64,000 nucleotides of DNA from Xanthobacteraceae bacterium (lineage in GTDB: Bacteria; Pseudomonadota; Alphaproteobacteria; Rhizobiales; Xanthobacteraceae): the NCBI GenBank assembly GCA_009694215.1, contig SHVN01000002.1, forward strand, positions 1 to 64,000, given 5' to 3'. Below the pieces are notes generated by a model. It was not told the origin of the DNA, did not search any database, and was given only the letters and a program-made list of their open reading frames with translations. This document shows, piece after piece, positions 37,871 to 47,865 of the stretch. A program made the position numbers and the translations under genes. The stretch's first letter is position 1. Each line of letters opens with the position of its first letter.

Positions 37871-38380
37871 ATGAACGACCTTTCCCTCACCATCCTGCCG
37901 GAATCGTCGGACGACGCGCTGGCGATCGATCGCTTGAACGCGCGGACCTTCGGGCCGGGTCGGTTCGCCAAGACCGCCTACCGGATCCGCGAGGAAGTCA
38001 CGCATATTCCGGAGCTTTCGTTCACGGCGCGGGTCGGTACGCTGCTGGTCGGCTCGGTGCGGCTCTCGCCGATTGCGATCGGGCAGGCGAAGGCCCTGCT
38101 GCTCGGCCCTCTGACCGTTGAGCCGCCGTTCCGCGACCGCGGCATCGGCCAGGCGCTCATGGCGCGGGCACTGGCGGAGGCTAAGGACAAGGGCCACCGG
38201 CTCGTGGTCCTGGTGGGCGACGAGCCCTACTACGGCAAGGCAGGCTTCAGGACCGTTCCCAAAGGCCAGGTGACCATGGACGGTCCGGTCGATCCGGCGC
38301 GGCTCCTGATCGCGGAACTGATCCCCGGCGCCTTCGACGGCGTCGGCGGCACGATCCGGCCCGACTGGAACGGCCGATAA
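37871..38380 (+). CDS. GNAT family N-acetyltransferase
   Basis: ARVGTLLVGSVRLSPI...LLGPLTVEPPFRDRGIGQALMARALAEAKDKGHRLVVLVGDEPYYGKAGF. Confidence 0.9.
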   Translation: MNDLSLTILPESSDDALAIDRLNARTFGPGRFAKTAYRIREEVTHIPELSFTARVGTLLVGSVRLSPIAIGQAKALLLGPLTVEPPFRDRGIGQALMARALAEAKDKGHRLVVLVGDEPYYGKAGFRTVPKGQVTMDGPVDPARLLIAELIPGAFDGVGGTIRPDWNGR

Positions 38381-38470
38381 ATTGCCCTGTGAATTGTCTT
38401 GCCTGCGCAACAGGCCGGCGCGAAGGTTCGGCGACGCGCAATTCCCGCGCACCCAAGCGAGTGCGATGCC

Positions 38471-38773
38471 ATGAAACGCTTGATGATGTTGACGATCGCC
38501 GCCGCGATCGGGGCAACGCTCCCCGCGCAGGCGCAGAAGTAGCAGTTCGATCTCTCCACCACGACCTGCAAGAGGTTCTTCGAGTACGACAAGGACAATC
38601 TGGCGATCATGTTGATGTGGCTTGACGGCTATTACGCCGAGGATGACGCGCCGCCGATCGTCGATTTCGACAAGATGGCGGAGAACAGCAAGAAGCTTGG
38701 CGAATACTGCGGCAAGAACCCGGGCCACAGCGTGATCACCGCCGCCGACAAGGTCATGGGCGGCGACAAGTAG
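38471..38773 (+). pseudogene. HdeA/HdeB-like gene interrupted by an in-frame TAG at codon 24
   Basis: MKRLMMLTIAAAIGATLPAQAQK*QFDLSTTTCKRFFEYDKDNLAIMLMWLDGYYAEDDAPPIVDFDKMAENSKKLGEYCGKNPGHSVITAADKVMGGDK*. Confidence 0.8.
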
Positions 38774-38882
38774 CGGTGTCCGCGGCGGCGGTATGATGGG
38801 GCCGACCGCCCGGCCGGTTTCCTTGTTACCTGTTCATGCGTCCGGCGCGCGCGCTATCCCGCGCCGCGAACGGGTGCAATCC

Positions 38883-39176
38883 ATGAACAAGTCGCTGATG
38901 CTGACGATCGCCGTGGCGCTGCTGGCTGCGTCGCCGGGGCATGCCCAGCGGCTGGATCTCGCGGCCGTCAAATGCCGGGACCTTCTTGCCACCGCCAACA
39001 AGGACAATTTCGTGCCGATCCTGATGTGGCTGGGAGGCTACTACAGCGAGGAGAATGCCTCTCCGATCGTCGACTTCAACACGATGAGAGAACACGGCGG
39101 CAGGATCAGCGAGCACTGCGGCAGGAATCCGGGCGACAGCGTGATCGACGCGGCGGAAAAGGTGCTGGGCAAATAG
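38883..39176 (+). CDS. HdeA/HdeB-like periplasmic protein
   Basis: MNKSLMLTIAVALLAASPGHAQRLDLAAVKCRDLLATANKDNFVPILMWLGGYYSEENASPIVDFNTMREHGGRISEHCGRNPGDSVIDAAEKVLGK. Confidence 0.82.
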   Translation: MNKSLMLTIAVALLAASPGHAQRLDLAAVKCRDLLATANKDNFVPILMWLGGYYSEENASPIVDFNTMREHGGRISEHCGRNPGDSVIDAAEKVLGK

Positions 39177-39185
39177 CAGGCGCGG

Positions 39186-41255
39186 TCAGCGGCCCTCTCT
39201 GGCCCAAGTTGCCGCGAGCGCCCCGACCAGCAGCAGCAGGCCGAGCAGGCCTGCGAACATCGGTAGCACGCCGATGCCGCGCACGACGCTGGCGTCGCGC
39301 ATCTTCAATCCCAGCCAATCGTCGCCGCGATAGGTGTCGCTCGACCGCATGGCGACGATCCGCGGCAGCGCCACGGCGCCAGATGCATCCGCCAGCCGCC
39401 GCGCATCGCCGCCAGTCGCCGCCGCGAAAAGACCCAGCACCTCGGTGGTCGACGTCACCTCGGCGAACTCGCGCGGGTTGGGCGGGCCGACGTTGACCAG
39501 CGCGTTAAGCTTGCCGTCGGTGGCGCGCCACAGACCGAGCTCGGTCGCCCGGATCGAGCCGCGCCACAGGCCGGGATCGCCCGCCGCGAGCGTGACGGCG
39601 CGCGTCACGCCCGACGGCAGGGTCAGCGTCACCTCGCTCACGCTGTCGGCCATGGTCTGGCGCTCGATCAGGAGATCGCGGCCGCGCACGATCAGGCGCA
39701 GCGCCTCCTCTTCAAGATCGGGTTGCTTCATCAGCCAGTGCGACAGCCGTCGCATCAGGTCGAGGTGTGGCCCGCCGCCCTCGAAGCCGCGCGCCCAGAG
39801 CCAGATGTGGTCGGACAGCAGGAGGCCGACCCGGCCTTCGCCCTCGCGCGAGAGCACGAGCAGCGGCTTCTTGTCGGGACCGTCGATGATGGTGGTGCCG
39901 TTGGCGGCGCGGGTGTCGACGAGACGGAACCAGCGGCTCCAGTGCGGCGGGTTAGTGTCGGAGCCCGCAAGGCCCCGTGTCACTGGATGACGCTTGCCGG
40001 CCTCGCTCAATTGTGCGTGGAACGGCATCTCGACGGTCCGCCCGTTCGGCTCCGCCGGCAGGATCTGTTCGAGCGGCGTGCGCCAGAGGCTGGTCTGGCT
40101 TGCGTAGTCGGGGCCGGCCGCGACCAGCACGGCGCCGCCCTCCTGCACGTAGCGGGCGATGTTGTCGAAATAGATGATCGGCAGCACGCCCTGGCGGGCG
40201 TAACGGTCGAAGATGATGAGGTGAAAATCCTTGATCTTCTGCTGGAACAGCTCGCGGGTCGGAAACGCGATCAGCGACAGTTCGTTGATCGGCGTGCCGT
40301 CCTGCTTCTCCGGCGGGCGCAGGATGGTGAAATGGACGAGATCGACGCTGGCGTCGGATTTCAGAAGATTGCGCCAGGTGCGCTCGCCGGCATGCGGCTC
40401 GCCCGAGACCAGCAGCACGCGGAGCTTGTCGCGCACGCCATCGATCGAGACCACGGCGCGGTTGTTCACCGGGGTAAGTTCCCCTTCGAGTGGCGAGGCC
40501 TCGATCTCGACGATGTTCGGCCCCGCGTGCGGGATCGGAATCCGCGCGTTGACGGTGTTACCCGGCGTGACGTTGCGGCGCTCCAGCACCTCGCCGTCGC
40601 GGCGGATGGTGACCTCGGCGGGAGTTGGCCGCGCGCCCTGGTCCTCGACGCGATAGACGATGGTCTGCGACTGGCCGACAATGCCGAAGCGCGGCGTCGT
40701 CACCAGCACCACGCGGCGGTCGCGCTCGTTGCGGGCGCCGGTGATCAGCGCGTGGACCGGCGCGTTGAAGCCCAGCGCCGCCACCTCCGCCGGCATGTCG
40801 TGGACGCGGCCGTCGGTCAGCATGATCGCGCCGGCGACGCGGTCGGGCGGTACGTCGGCCAGCTCCGCGCTGAGCGCGGAGAACAGCCGGGTGCCGTCGG
40901 TCTCGCCGTCGGCTTCGCCCGCCTCGACGAAACGCACGTCGAGGCCGGGGATGCGGCCGAGCCGCTCGGCCAGCATCGCGCGCGCGGTCTCGGTCTGCTT
41001 GATGCGGTCGCCGAAATTCTGGCTCGGGCTCTTGTCGATGACGACTGCCACCACCGACGACAGCGGCTCGCGGTCCTCGCGCGTGAATGACGGGTTCGCG
41101 AGCGCCAGCACCATCATGGCGAGCGCCAGTGCGCGAACGGCCCAGCCGCGGCTCCGCACGAAGGCGAGCAGCGCCACCAGTATAACCGCAAGCGCCAGCG
41201 CCGCCCACAGAACGTAGGACGGGACCAGCGGCGCGAAGTTGATGCCGAAACCCAC
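39186..41255 (-). CDS. Membrane protein with glutamine amidotransferase-like domain (689 aa)
   Basis: N-terminal TMs, VVAVVIDKSPSQNFG, AGAIMLTDGRVHDMP, YVQEGGAVLVAAGPDYASQTSL; C-terminal TM; last gene of the MoxR operon. Confidence 0.82.
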   Translation of the reverse strand: MGFGINFAPLVPSYVLWAALALAVILVALLAFVRSRGWAVRALALAMMVLALANPSFTREDREPLSSVVAVVIDKSPSQNFGDRIKQTETARAMLAERLGRIPGLDVRFVEAGEADGETDGTRLFSALSAELADVPPDRVAGAIMLTDGRVHDMPAEVAALGFNAPVHALITGARNERDRRVVLVTTPRFGIVGQSQTIVYRVEDQGARPTPAEVTIRRDGEVLERRNVTPGNTVNARIPIPHAGPNIVEIEASPLEGELTPVNNRAVVSIDGVRDKLRVLLVSGEPHAGERTWRNLLKSDASVDLVHFTILRPPEKQDGTPINELSLIAFPTRELFQQKIKDFHLIIFDRYARQGVLPIIYFDNIARYVQEGGAVLVAAGPDYASQTSLWRTPLEQILPAEPNGRTVEMPFHAQLSEAGKRHPVTRGLAGSDTNPPHWSRWFRLVDTRAANGTTIIDGPDKKPLLVLSREGEGRVGLLLSDHIWLWARGFEGGGPHLDLMRRLSHWLMKQPDLEEEALRLIVRGRDLLIERQTMADSVSEVTLTLPSGVTRAVTLAAGDPGLWRGSIRATELGLWRATDGKLNALVNVGPPNPREFAEVTSTTEVLGLFAAATGGDARRLADASGAVALPRIVAMRSSDTYRGDDWLGLKMRDASVVRGIGVLPMFAGLLGLLLLVGALAATWAREGR

Positions 41256-41265
41256 GATGCGTTCC

Positions 41266-44157
41266 TTACTGCCCCAACCGTTCCAGCAGCGCCGGGACGT
41301 GGACCTGATCGGCCTTGTAGTTGCCGGTTAGCGTGTACATCACGATGTTGACACCGGCGCGGAAGGCAAACTCGCGCTGGCGCGGCTCGCCCGGAACCAG
41401 CGGCAGCATCGCCTGGCCATCGGTGCGCGTGGCCCAGGCGCCCGCCATGTCGTTCGAGGTGATGATGATGGAGGAGACGCCGTCGCCGGCGCGCGCGGGG
41501 CGCTTGCTTTCGTCGGCCTGCTCGTCCGCGGTCGGCAGCGCCTCGACCCAGAGCTGGCCCGAGTTGAAGCGGCCGGGGAAGTCCTTCAGCAGGAAGAACG
41601 TCTTGGTCAGGACGTGATCGCGCGACACCGGCTCGAGCTCCGGGATGTCGAGTGAGGAAATGATGTTGCGCAGCGCCAGCATCCCGGGCGAGCGGTTGGC
41701 GCCGCCGGGGCCGGGTGGCGCCATGATGGCGTCGCGGGTGTCGAACAGCACGGTGCCGCCGTTCTTCATGTAGGCGTCGATCCGAGCGAGCGCCGCGGGC
41801 GATAGCCGCGCCGCGCCGGGCACGATCGGCCAGTAGATCAGCGGGAAGAACGAAAGCTCGTCGCGGGCGATGTCGAGGCCCACCGGCTCGCCGGCTTCGA
41901 GCGCGGTGCGCTGGGAGAGAAACAGGGTGAGGCCCTGCAGCCCGGACTTGCTGATGCCGTCCACCTCGGCGTCGCCGGTGACGACATAGGCAAGCCGCGT
42001 CTCGATCGTGGCCTTCATGGCGAAGTCGGCGTCTGCGGGCGCGCTCGGCGCGGGCGGTGCAATGCTCAGCGCAGGCGGATTGGGCCGCCGGGGCTGCTGC
42101 TGTGCGCTGTCCTGCGAGAATGCCTGCGAGCCGAACGTCAGCGCCGTGATCGCGACCGCGAGAAGGAGCGCCGCTGCCGCGCGCTGCGGCCGCTTGCGCG
42201 GGATCTGCCCAAGGCCGCCAGCAAGCAGGAGTACCACCAGCGCGTCAAGCGCGAGCAGACCCAGCGCCGCCAGCAGAACCGGGCCGCGCAGATCCTGCGG
42301 CTCGCCGACCTGATAGGCCTCAAGCCGTCCGCGCAGCGGCGCGTAGTCGATGCCGGCCAGCCGGTCGGCGGGTGCGAGCGTGTTGACCGCGAGCAGGCCC
42401 TCCGGGGGCCCATAGAAACCGGGCGGATGATCGGCGGTGGCACGCGCGACATAGCCCACCGGCACCGGCCGAGTGATCGCGGTCGGCGGGCCGAACGCGC
42501 CGAAGCCGTCGAGGATGCGGGTCGGCGGCACCACTTCGCGCTCGGGTTTTCCCTTGGCCGCGTCGTCGGTGGCTGTGGCGGTGCCGGCCATGCCGACCAT
42601 GCGGCGGAGCATCTCGACGAAGCTGCCGGACAGCGGCAGATCGGACCAGCGGGTGTCGGCGGTGACATGGAACAGCACGATCATTCCTTTGCCGCGCTTG
42701 GTGGCGGTGACCAGCGGCGTGCCGTCGGCGAGCGTCGCCCAGGTGCGGTCGGCGAGGCCAGCTTCCGGTTCGGCCAGCACCTGGCGCGTGACGTTGACGT
42801 CCTTCGGGACCGTCATGGTGGCGAACGGGCCTTCGCGCGAGAACGCGGCGAGCGGCTGGGGCTGGTCCCAGCTCAGGCTGCCGCCGAGCGTGCGGCCGCC
42901 GCGGCGAAGTTTCACGGGCACCAGATCGTCGTCGGAGCCGGCCAGGCGCGGTCCTGCAAAACGCACCAGCATGCCGCCGTCCTCGACCCAGGCGATCAGG
43001 CGGTCGCGGGCCTCGCCCGAGACGTTGCCGACATCCGCCAGCATGATCATCGGGACGTTCTGCTCGATAAAGCGGCGCACCATCTCGGCCGGAGCGGCAA
43101 TGTCGGCAAGCCGCACATCGGCGAACGGGTTGAGCGCGCGAGAGAGATAATAGGTCGAAGCGAGCAGCGGCTGCGCGGTGTCGGAGGTCGAGCCGGACAC
43201 GATGCCGACGGTGCGGCGGCGCCAGCGCTTGTCGAGCAATTGCACGGCGCCGGCCGAGCGCTCGTCGGAAATTTCCAGCCGCGCGATGTCGTTCCTGATC
43301 TCGACCGGCAGGTTGATCTCGGCGGCGGTCTCGCGCTCGTCTTCCTTGAAGGCGAAGCGCGTCTCGCCAAGCGGCAGGCCTTTTAGGTCGAGCGCGCGGA
43401 TGACGCCGTCCTCGGTGCCGCCGGTGTTGGCGCGCAGCACCTTCACTGTCAGCCCACCCGCAGCGTTGTCGGCGGCGGCGAGCGCATGCGCGGTCGGTAG
43501 GCCGCCGGTGACGATCGAAACGGTGCGGCCCTCGGTCGAGCGGGCGAGGCCCGCGATGAATTCCGAACCGCGGCCGAGATCGACGCCGTCGGAGAGCCAG
43601 ATCACCTCCATCTCGGGGCTGGCGGCGAGCAGGCGCGTGATGGTCGGCAGCGCGTCGGTACGCTCGATGGCGTGGGGCTTGGGCTTGATCTGCTGGAGCC
43701 GGACGCGGGCGGCGGCCGGGGGTTGCAGCAAGATGTCGCGGGTGGCTTCGCCGAGCGGGATCAGGGCGACGCCGCGGTTGTCGGCCTCCGCGCGCGCCAT
43801 GATGTCGTCGGCGGTGCGAAGCCGCGCGTCCCAGCTTGCCGCGGCGCCGAAGCCGTCGTCGATCAGCAGCGCGATCGGCGTGGCTCCGGTCGTGGTCGCG
43901 ACCGGCGGATTCCACAAGGGGCCCGCCGCGGCGAGGATGACGAGCGTCGCCAGCGTCAACCGCAACAGCGTCAGCCACCAGGGCGTGCGTGCCGGGGTAT
44001 CCTCCTTTGGCTTGATGTCGAACAGGAGCCGCGTCGGCGGAAACTCGATGCGCCGGGGCCGCGGCGGAATGAGCCGCAGGATCCACCACAGCACCGGCAG
44101 GCTGAGCAAGCCGAGAAGGACGAGCGGCGAGGCAAAGCCGAGCGGCAGTCCCATCAT
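41266..44157 (-). CDS. BatA-type N-terminal / DUF4159 C-terminal membrane protein (963 aa)
   Basis: N-term FASPLVLLGLLSLPVLWWILRLIPPRPRRIEFPPTRLLF; C-term LAYVVTGDAEVDGISKSGLQGLTLFLSQRT...GDELSFFPLIYWPI-type DUF4159. Confidence 0.85.
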   Translation of the reverse strand: MMGLPLGFASPLVLLGLLSLPVLWWILRLIPPRPRRIEFPPTRLLFDIKPKEDTPARTPWWLTLLRLTLATLVILAAAGPLWNPPVATTTGATPIALLIDDGFGAAASWDARLRTADDIMARAEADNRGVALIPLGEATRDILLQPPAAARVRLQQIKPKPHAIERTDALPTITRLLAASPEMEVIWLSDGVDLGRGSEFIAGLARSTEGRTVSIVTGGLPTAHALAAADNAAGGLTVKVLRANTGGTEDGVIRALDLKGLPLGETRFAFKEDERETAAEINLPVEIRNDIARLEISDERSAGAVQLLDKRWRRRTVGIVSGSTSDTAQPLLASTYYLSRALNPFADVRLADIAAPAEMVRRFIEQNVPMIMLADVGNVSGEARDRLIAWVEDGGMLVRFAGPRLAGSDDDLVPVKLRRGGRTLGGSLSWDQPQPLAAFSREGPFATMTVPKDVNVTRQVLAEPEAGLADRTWATLADGTPLVTATKRGKGMIVLFHVTADTRWSDLPLSGSFVEMLRRMVGMAGTATATDDAAKGKPEREVVPPTRILDGFGAFGPPTAITRPVPVGYVARATADHPPGFYGPPEGLLAVNTLAPADRLAGIDYAPLRGRLEAYQVGEPQDLRGPVLLAALGLLALDALVVLLLAGGLGQIPRKRPQRAAAALLLAVAITALTFGSQAFSQDSAQQQPRRPNPPALSIAPPAPSAPADADFAMKATIETRLAYVVTGDAEVDGISKSGLQGLTLFLSQRTALEAGEPVGLDIARDELSFFPLIYWPIVPGAARLSPAALARIDAYMKNGGTVLFDTRDAIMAPPGPGGANRSPGMLALRNIISSLDIPELEPVSRDHVLTKTFFLLKDFPGRFNSGQLWVEALPTADEQADESKRPARAGDGVSSIIITSNDMAGAWATRTDGQAMLPLVPGEPRQREFAFRAGVNIVMYTLTGNYKADQVHVPALLERLGQ

Positions 44158-45110
44158 GCGGACCTCCCGAGCGCCATGCCATGCGGCCGGCGGTTGGAGG
44201 TGGCTGCGTCATTGCCCTCGCCGATACGGGCGTGCAGCGCGAGCAGGAGCTCGTTCGCCGGCCGGTCGGTGCGGTGGATGGTGAAGCTCCAGCCCAGACG
44301 GTTGGTCTCGGCGCGGATTTCGTCGCGATGGCGTTGCAGCCGCGCGGTGTAGTCGGCGCGCCAGTTCTCGGCGCGGCCGGCGGTGATCTCGCCATAGCCC
44401 TCCGGCTCGGTGAACTCGATGCGCCCGGAATAGGGGAAGGTCTCTTCCGCCGGATCGACGATCTGGACGAGGTGGCCCTGCGAGCCGTTGCTGGAAAGCT
44501 GCGTCAGGATCGCGCGGATATCTTCGATCGGGCTCCACAGGTCGGACAGCACCACGATCTCCGACAGCGATGCAGGGGCAAAGTCCACGGGCAGGCTCGC
44601 GCGCTCGGTCGGGTCGTGGATGAGTGCCTCGGCCATGCGGTCGATCACGGCGCGGCTGCCGGTCGGGCGCATCAGGCCAGGCAGGCCCACGCGCTCGCCG
44701 GCCTCGACCAGAATTTCTCCCAGTGCAAAGGCAATCGTCAGTGTGCGGTCGAGCTTGCTTTCGCGCGCGAGCCGCGACGAGAACGCCATCGACGGCGAAC
44801 GGTCGGGCCAGAGCCAGATGGTGTGCGCGGCCTCCCACTCCCGCTCGCGCACATAGAGATTGTCGTCGCGTGCGGAGCGCCGCCAGTCGATACGGCGGGC
44901 TTCCTCGCCGGAGACGAAGCGGCGGAATTGCCAAAAATTCTCGCCGGAGCCGGAGCGCCTGCGGCCATGCAGTCCGTGGATGACGGTCGCGGCGATCTTG
45001 CGGGATTCCAGGATAAGACGCGGCAGCGAGGCGGCAAGCGTGCGGCCCGCGCCGCTTGCCCGCTGTGTTGCCTTCAGTTCGTCTCGACCCCCGGGTCCGT
45101 CAGCGGCCAT
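44154..45110 (-). CDS. DUF58 domain-containing protein
   Basis: HGLHGRRRSGSGENFWQFRRFVSGEEARRIDWRRSARDDNLYVREREWEAAHTIWLWPDRSPSM. Confidence 0.93.
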   Translation of the reverse strand: MAADGPGGRDELKATQRASGAGRTLAASLPRLILESRKIAATVIHGLHGRRRSGSGENFWQFRRFVSGEEARRIDWRRSARDDNLYVREREWEAAHTIWLWPDRSPSMAFSSRLARESKLDRTLTIAFALGEILVEAGERVGLPGLMRPTGSRAVIDRMAEALIHDPTERASLPVDFAPASLSEIVVLSDLWSPIEDIRAILTQLSSNGSQGHLVQIVDPAEETFPYSGRIEFTEPEGYGEITAGRAENWRADYTARLQRHRDEIRAETNRLGWSFTIHRTDRPANELLLALHARIGEGNDAATSNRRPHGMALGRSA

Positions 45111-45113
45111 CGG

Positions 45114-46127
45114 TCAGCCGAGGCGCGACGTGAGCTTGCCGATGACGCCGCCGAGGGTTTTGCCGTCGGCGCGGGCGGCGAAGGTGAGCGCCATGCGGTG
45201 CTTGAGCACGGGCTCGGCCATCGCGATGACGTCGTCGATCGAGGGCGCCAGCCGCCCGTCGAGTAGCGCACGGGCGCGCGCGACCAGCATCAGCGCCTGC
45301 GAGGCGCGCGGACTCGGGCCCCAGGCGATCAGCTTGCCAAGGTCGCCGGCGTCGGGACCGGGACGCGCCGAGCGCACGAGCTTGAGGATCGCATCGACCA
45401 CCGACTCGCCGACCGGCAAGCGGCGCACTAGGCGCTGCGCTGCGATCAACTCGTCGGAGGTCATCGCGGCCTTGGGCTTGGCCTCGTCGACGCCGGTGGT
45501 TTCGAACACGATGCGGCGCTCGGCCGCGGCGTCGGGATAATCGACCTCGATTTGCATCAGGAAGCGGTCGAGCTGCGCCTCGGGGAGGGGATAGGTGCCC
45601 TCCTGTTCGATCGGGTTCTGCGTCGCCAGCACATGGAAGGGCTTGGGCATGTCGTGGCGGGAGCCAGCGATGGTGACGTGCTGCTCCTGCATGGCCTGAA
45701 GCAGCGCCGACTGGGTGCGCGGGCTGGCACGGTTGATCTCGTCGGCCATCAGCAACTGGCCGAAGATCGGGCCGGGGATGAAGCGGAAGCTCCGCTTGCC
45801 GCCCGCACCCTCTTCCAGCACTTCGCTGCCGAGGATGTCCGACGGCATCAGGTCGGGCGTGAACTGGATGCGGCGGGCGTCGAGGCCGAGCACGGTTCCG
45901 AGCGCCTCGACGAGCTTGGTTTTGGCGAGGCCGGGAACACCGACGAGCATGCCGTGTCCGCCGCAGAGCACGGTGATAAGCGTGCGTTCAACCACCTGCT
46001 CCTGGCCGAAGATGACGTTTCCGATGGCGGCCTTGGCCGCGGCGACATGAGTGGAGGTCGTTTCCGCGGCCCGGACGATCATGTCCTCGAGCTTCTCCAC
46101 TCCTTCTCCACCTGCTACCGCCATCAT
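45114..46127 (-). CDS. MoxR family AAA+ ATPase
   Basis: GNVIFGQEQVVERTLITVLCGGHGMLVGVPGLAKTKLVEALG...FIPGPIFGQLLMADEINRASPRTQSALLQAMQEQHVTI...NPIEQEGTYPLPEAQLDRFLM. Confidence 0.95.
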   Translation of the reverse strand: MMAVAGGEGVEKLEDMIVRAAETTSTHVAAAKAAIGNVIFGQEQVVERTLITVLCGGHGMLVGVPGLAKTKLVEALGTVLGLDARRIQFTPDLMPSDILGSEVLEEGAGGKRSFRFIPGPIFGQLLMADEINRASPRTQSALLQAMQEQHVTIAGSRHDMPKPFHVLATQNPIEQEGTYPLPEAQLDRFLMQIEVDYPDAAAERRIVFETTGVDEAKPKAAMTSDELIAAQRLVRRLPVGESVVDAILKLVRSARPGPDAGDLGKLIAWGPSPRASQALMLVARARALLDGRLAPSIDDVIAMAEPVLKHRMALTFAARADGKTLGGVIGKLTSRLG

Positions 46128-46328
46128 GCACTCCTAGATTTTTATTGGTTCCGAAGCTGGTCTTTGAGGTGATCTTGGCTCATGCACAAACAATAATCAT
46201 GCCACCCAGAATACTATTCCGATTCCCCGAGCCGCGTTCTCACATTTCCGTCGAAACACCGCTATTTTTCTGCATAAGCGGTGTGCGGTGAGGGATGTTT
46301 TGCGGGCTTGCTATACGTAAGGTCAACA

Positions 46329-46931
46329 ATGGCGAACGAAAGGCATGCGGGGGGACTGGAAGGGCTCGCCAGCAATGCACGCCAGGAAGGCGGCAAAGCG
46401 GGCAAGGGCCCGCCGCCGGTGCATCTATGGAACCCGCCGTTCTGCGGCGATCTCGACATGCGCATCGCGACCGACGGCACATGGTACTACCTCAAGACCC
46501 CGATCGGCCGGCCGGCCCTGGTCAAGCTGTTTGCTTCCGTGCTCAAGCGCGAGGGCGACAAGTATTTTCTGGTCACGCAGGTGGAGAAGTGCGGAATCAC
46601 GGTCGATGACGCCCCGTTCCTGGCGGTGGAGATGAAGGCCGAGGAGGGTGAAAAGGGCCGCGTGCTGAGCTTCCGCACCAATGTGGACGATTGGGTCACC
46701 TGCGGGCCGGAGCACACATTGCGGTTCGAGCCGGAACCGGATACCGGCGGGCTCAAGCCCTATCTGCACGTGCGGCGCGATCTGTGGGCCAAGGTGACGC
46801 GGGCGCTGTTCTACGATCTGGTCGAGCTTGGCGAGGAACGGGACATCGACGGGACTCGGATGTTCGGGATTGTTTCCGGCGGTGAGTTCTTCGCGATGGC
46901 GCCGGCCGACAGCTTAAAGGAATTCGCCTGA
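46329..46931 (+). CDS. DUF1285 domain-containing protein
   Basis: PPVHLWNPPFCGDLDMRIATDGTWYYLKTPIGRPALVKLFASVLKREGDKYFLVTQVEKCGITVDDAPFLAVEM. Confidence 0.88.
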   Translation: MANERHAGGLEGLASNARQEGGKAGKGPPPVHLWNPPFCGDLDMRIATDGTWYYLKTPIGRPALVKLFASVLKREGDKYFLVTQVEKCGITVDDAPFLAVEMKAEEGEKGRVLSFRTNVDDWVTCGPEHTLRFEPEPDTGGLKPYLHVRRDLWAKVTRALFYDLVELGEERDIDGTRMFGIVSGGEFFAMAPADSLKEFA

Positions 46932-47602
46932 TGCAGCCCGGCGTGCCGCTCGACGAGGTCAAGGCGCCGACGCACGAGTTCTTCGAGCGCGCGCGAGCGC
47001 GGCTCAGCCGCGAGGTGACACCGGCGTTAGCCGACCTTGATGCGGCCGTTCGCATCCGTGGCGATCTCGATCTCGATCCGGAGCTTTGGGTGAAGGCCGG
47101 CGTGAAGGCGACCAAGCCCGCCGCCGTGCTGGTGCCGGTGGTGGCGCGGCCCGAGCCCGCCGTGTTGCTAACGCTCCGATCGCCCGATCTCAGGGGCCAT
47201 TCCGGGCAGATCGCTTTCCCCGGTGGCAAGATCGATCCAAGCGACAAGAGTCCTCAGGCGGCGGCGCTGCGGGAAGCGCAGGAGGAGATCGGGCTGGACG
47301 AAAAGTTCATCGATCCGATCGGTTATCTCGATCTCTATCTGACCTTCTCCGGCTTCCGTATTCTGCCGTTGGTGGCGCGCGTCAATCCGGACTACCGGCT
47401 CACGATCAACCCCGGCGAGGTCGCCGATGCCTTCGAAGTGCCGTTGGAATTCCTAATGCATCCCGGCAACCACCAGCGTCACAAGCGCGACTGGAAGGGC
47501 ATCGAGCGCGAATACTACGCCATGCCGTTCAACGACCGTTACATCTGGGGGGTGACTGCGGGTATCCTGCGCAATCTCTATGAACGGATCTACGCCGGAT
47601 GA
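46931..47602 (+). CDS. NUDIX hydrolase, CoA pyrophosphatase-like
   Basis: LRSPDLRGHSGQIAFPGGKIDPSDKSPQAAALREAQEEIGLDEKFID. Confidence 0.93.
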   Translation: MQPGVPLDEVKAPTHEFFERARARLSREVTPALADLDAAVRIRGDLDLDPELWVKAGVKATKPAAVLVPVVARPEPAVLLTLRSPDLRGHSGQIAFPGGKIDPSDKSPQAAALREAQEEIGLDEKFIDPIGYLDLYLTFSGFRILPLVARVNPDYRLTINPGEVADAFEVPLEFLMHPGNHQRHKRDWKGIEREYYAMPFNDRYIWGVTAGILRNLYERIYAG

Positions 47603-47865
47603 TCCGCCCCATATTCACAGAACTCGCGCTGTTCCTGGCGCCATTCGTGGTCTACGCCATCTATCTGGTGGCGACCAAGGCGGCGTTGCTGGAGCTTTCG
47701 TCCTGGCCGCCGAAGGTGCTCGCCTCGCTCGCCATCGTGGCACTGGTCCTGATGATCGGCAGTTTCATCGTTCTGGCGCACTTCTCCGGCGCGCCGGTGG
47801 ACGCAACCTATGAGCCCGCGCATGTCGACGAGCGCGGCAATTTCATTCCGGGACATGTGCGGTGA
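47599..47865 (+). CDS. Small membrane protein (DUF6111-like)
   Basis: 88 aa, two predicted TMs, overlaps the NUDIX and CCA genes. Confidence 0.65.
   Translation: MIRPIFTELALFLAPFVVYAIYLVATKAALLELSSWPPKVLASLAIVALVLMIGSFIVLAHFSGAPVDATYEPAHVDERGNFIPGHVR

Noticed and set aside
42320-44395. 691-aa minus-strand ORF and several plus-strand ORFs overlapping the DUF58/DUF4159 genes
   Set aside because: Arg/Pro/Ala-rich out-of-frame products without recognisable domains; the overlapping frames encode clear DUF58 and DUF4159 proteins.
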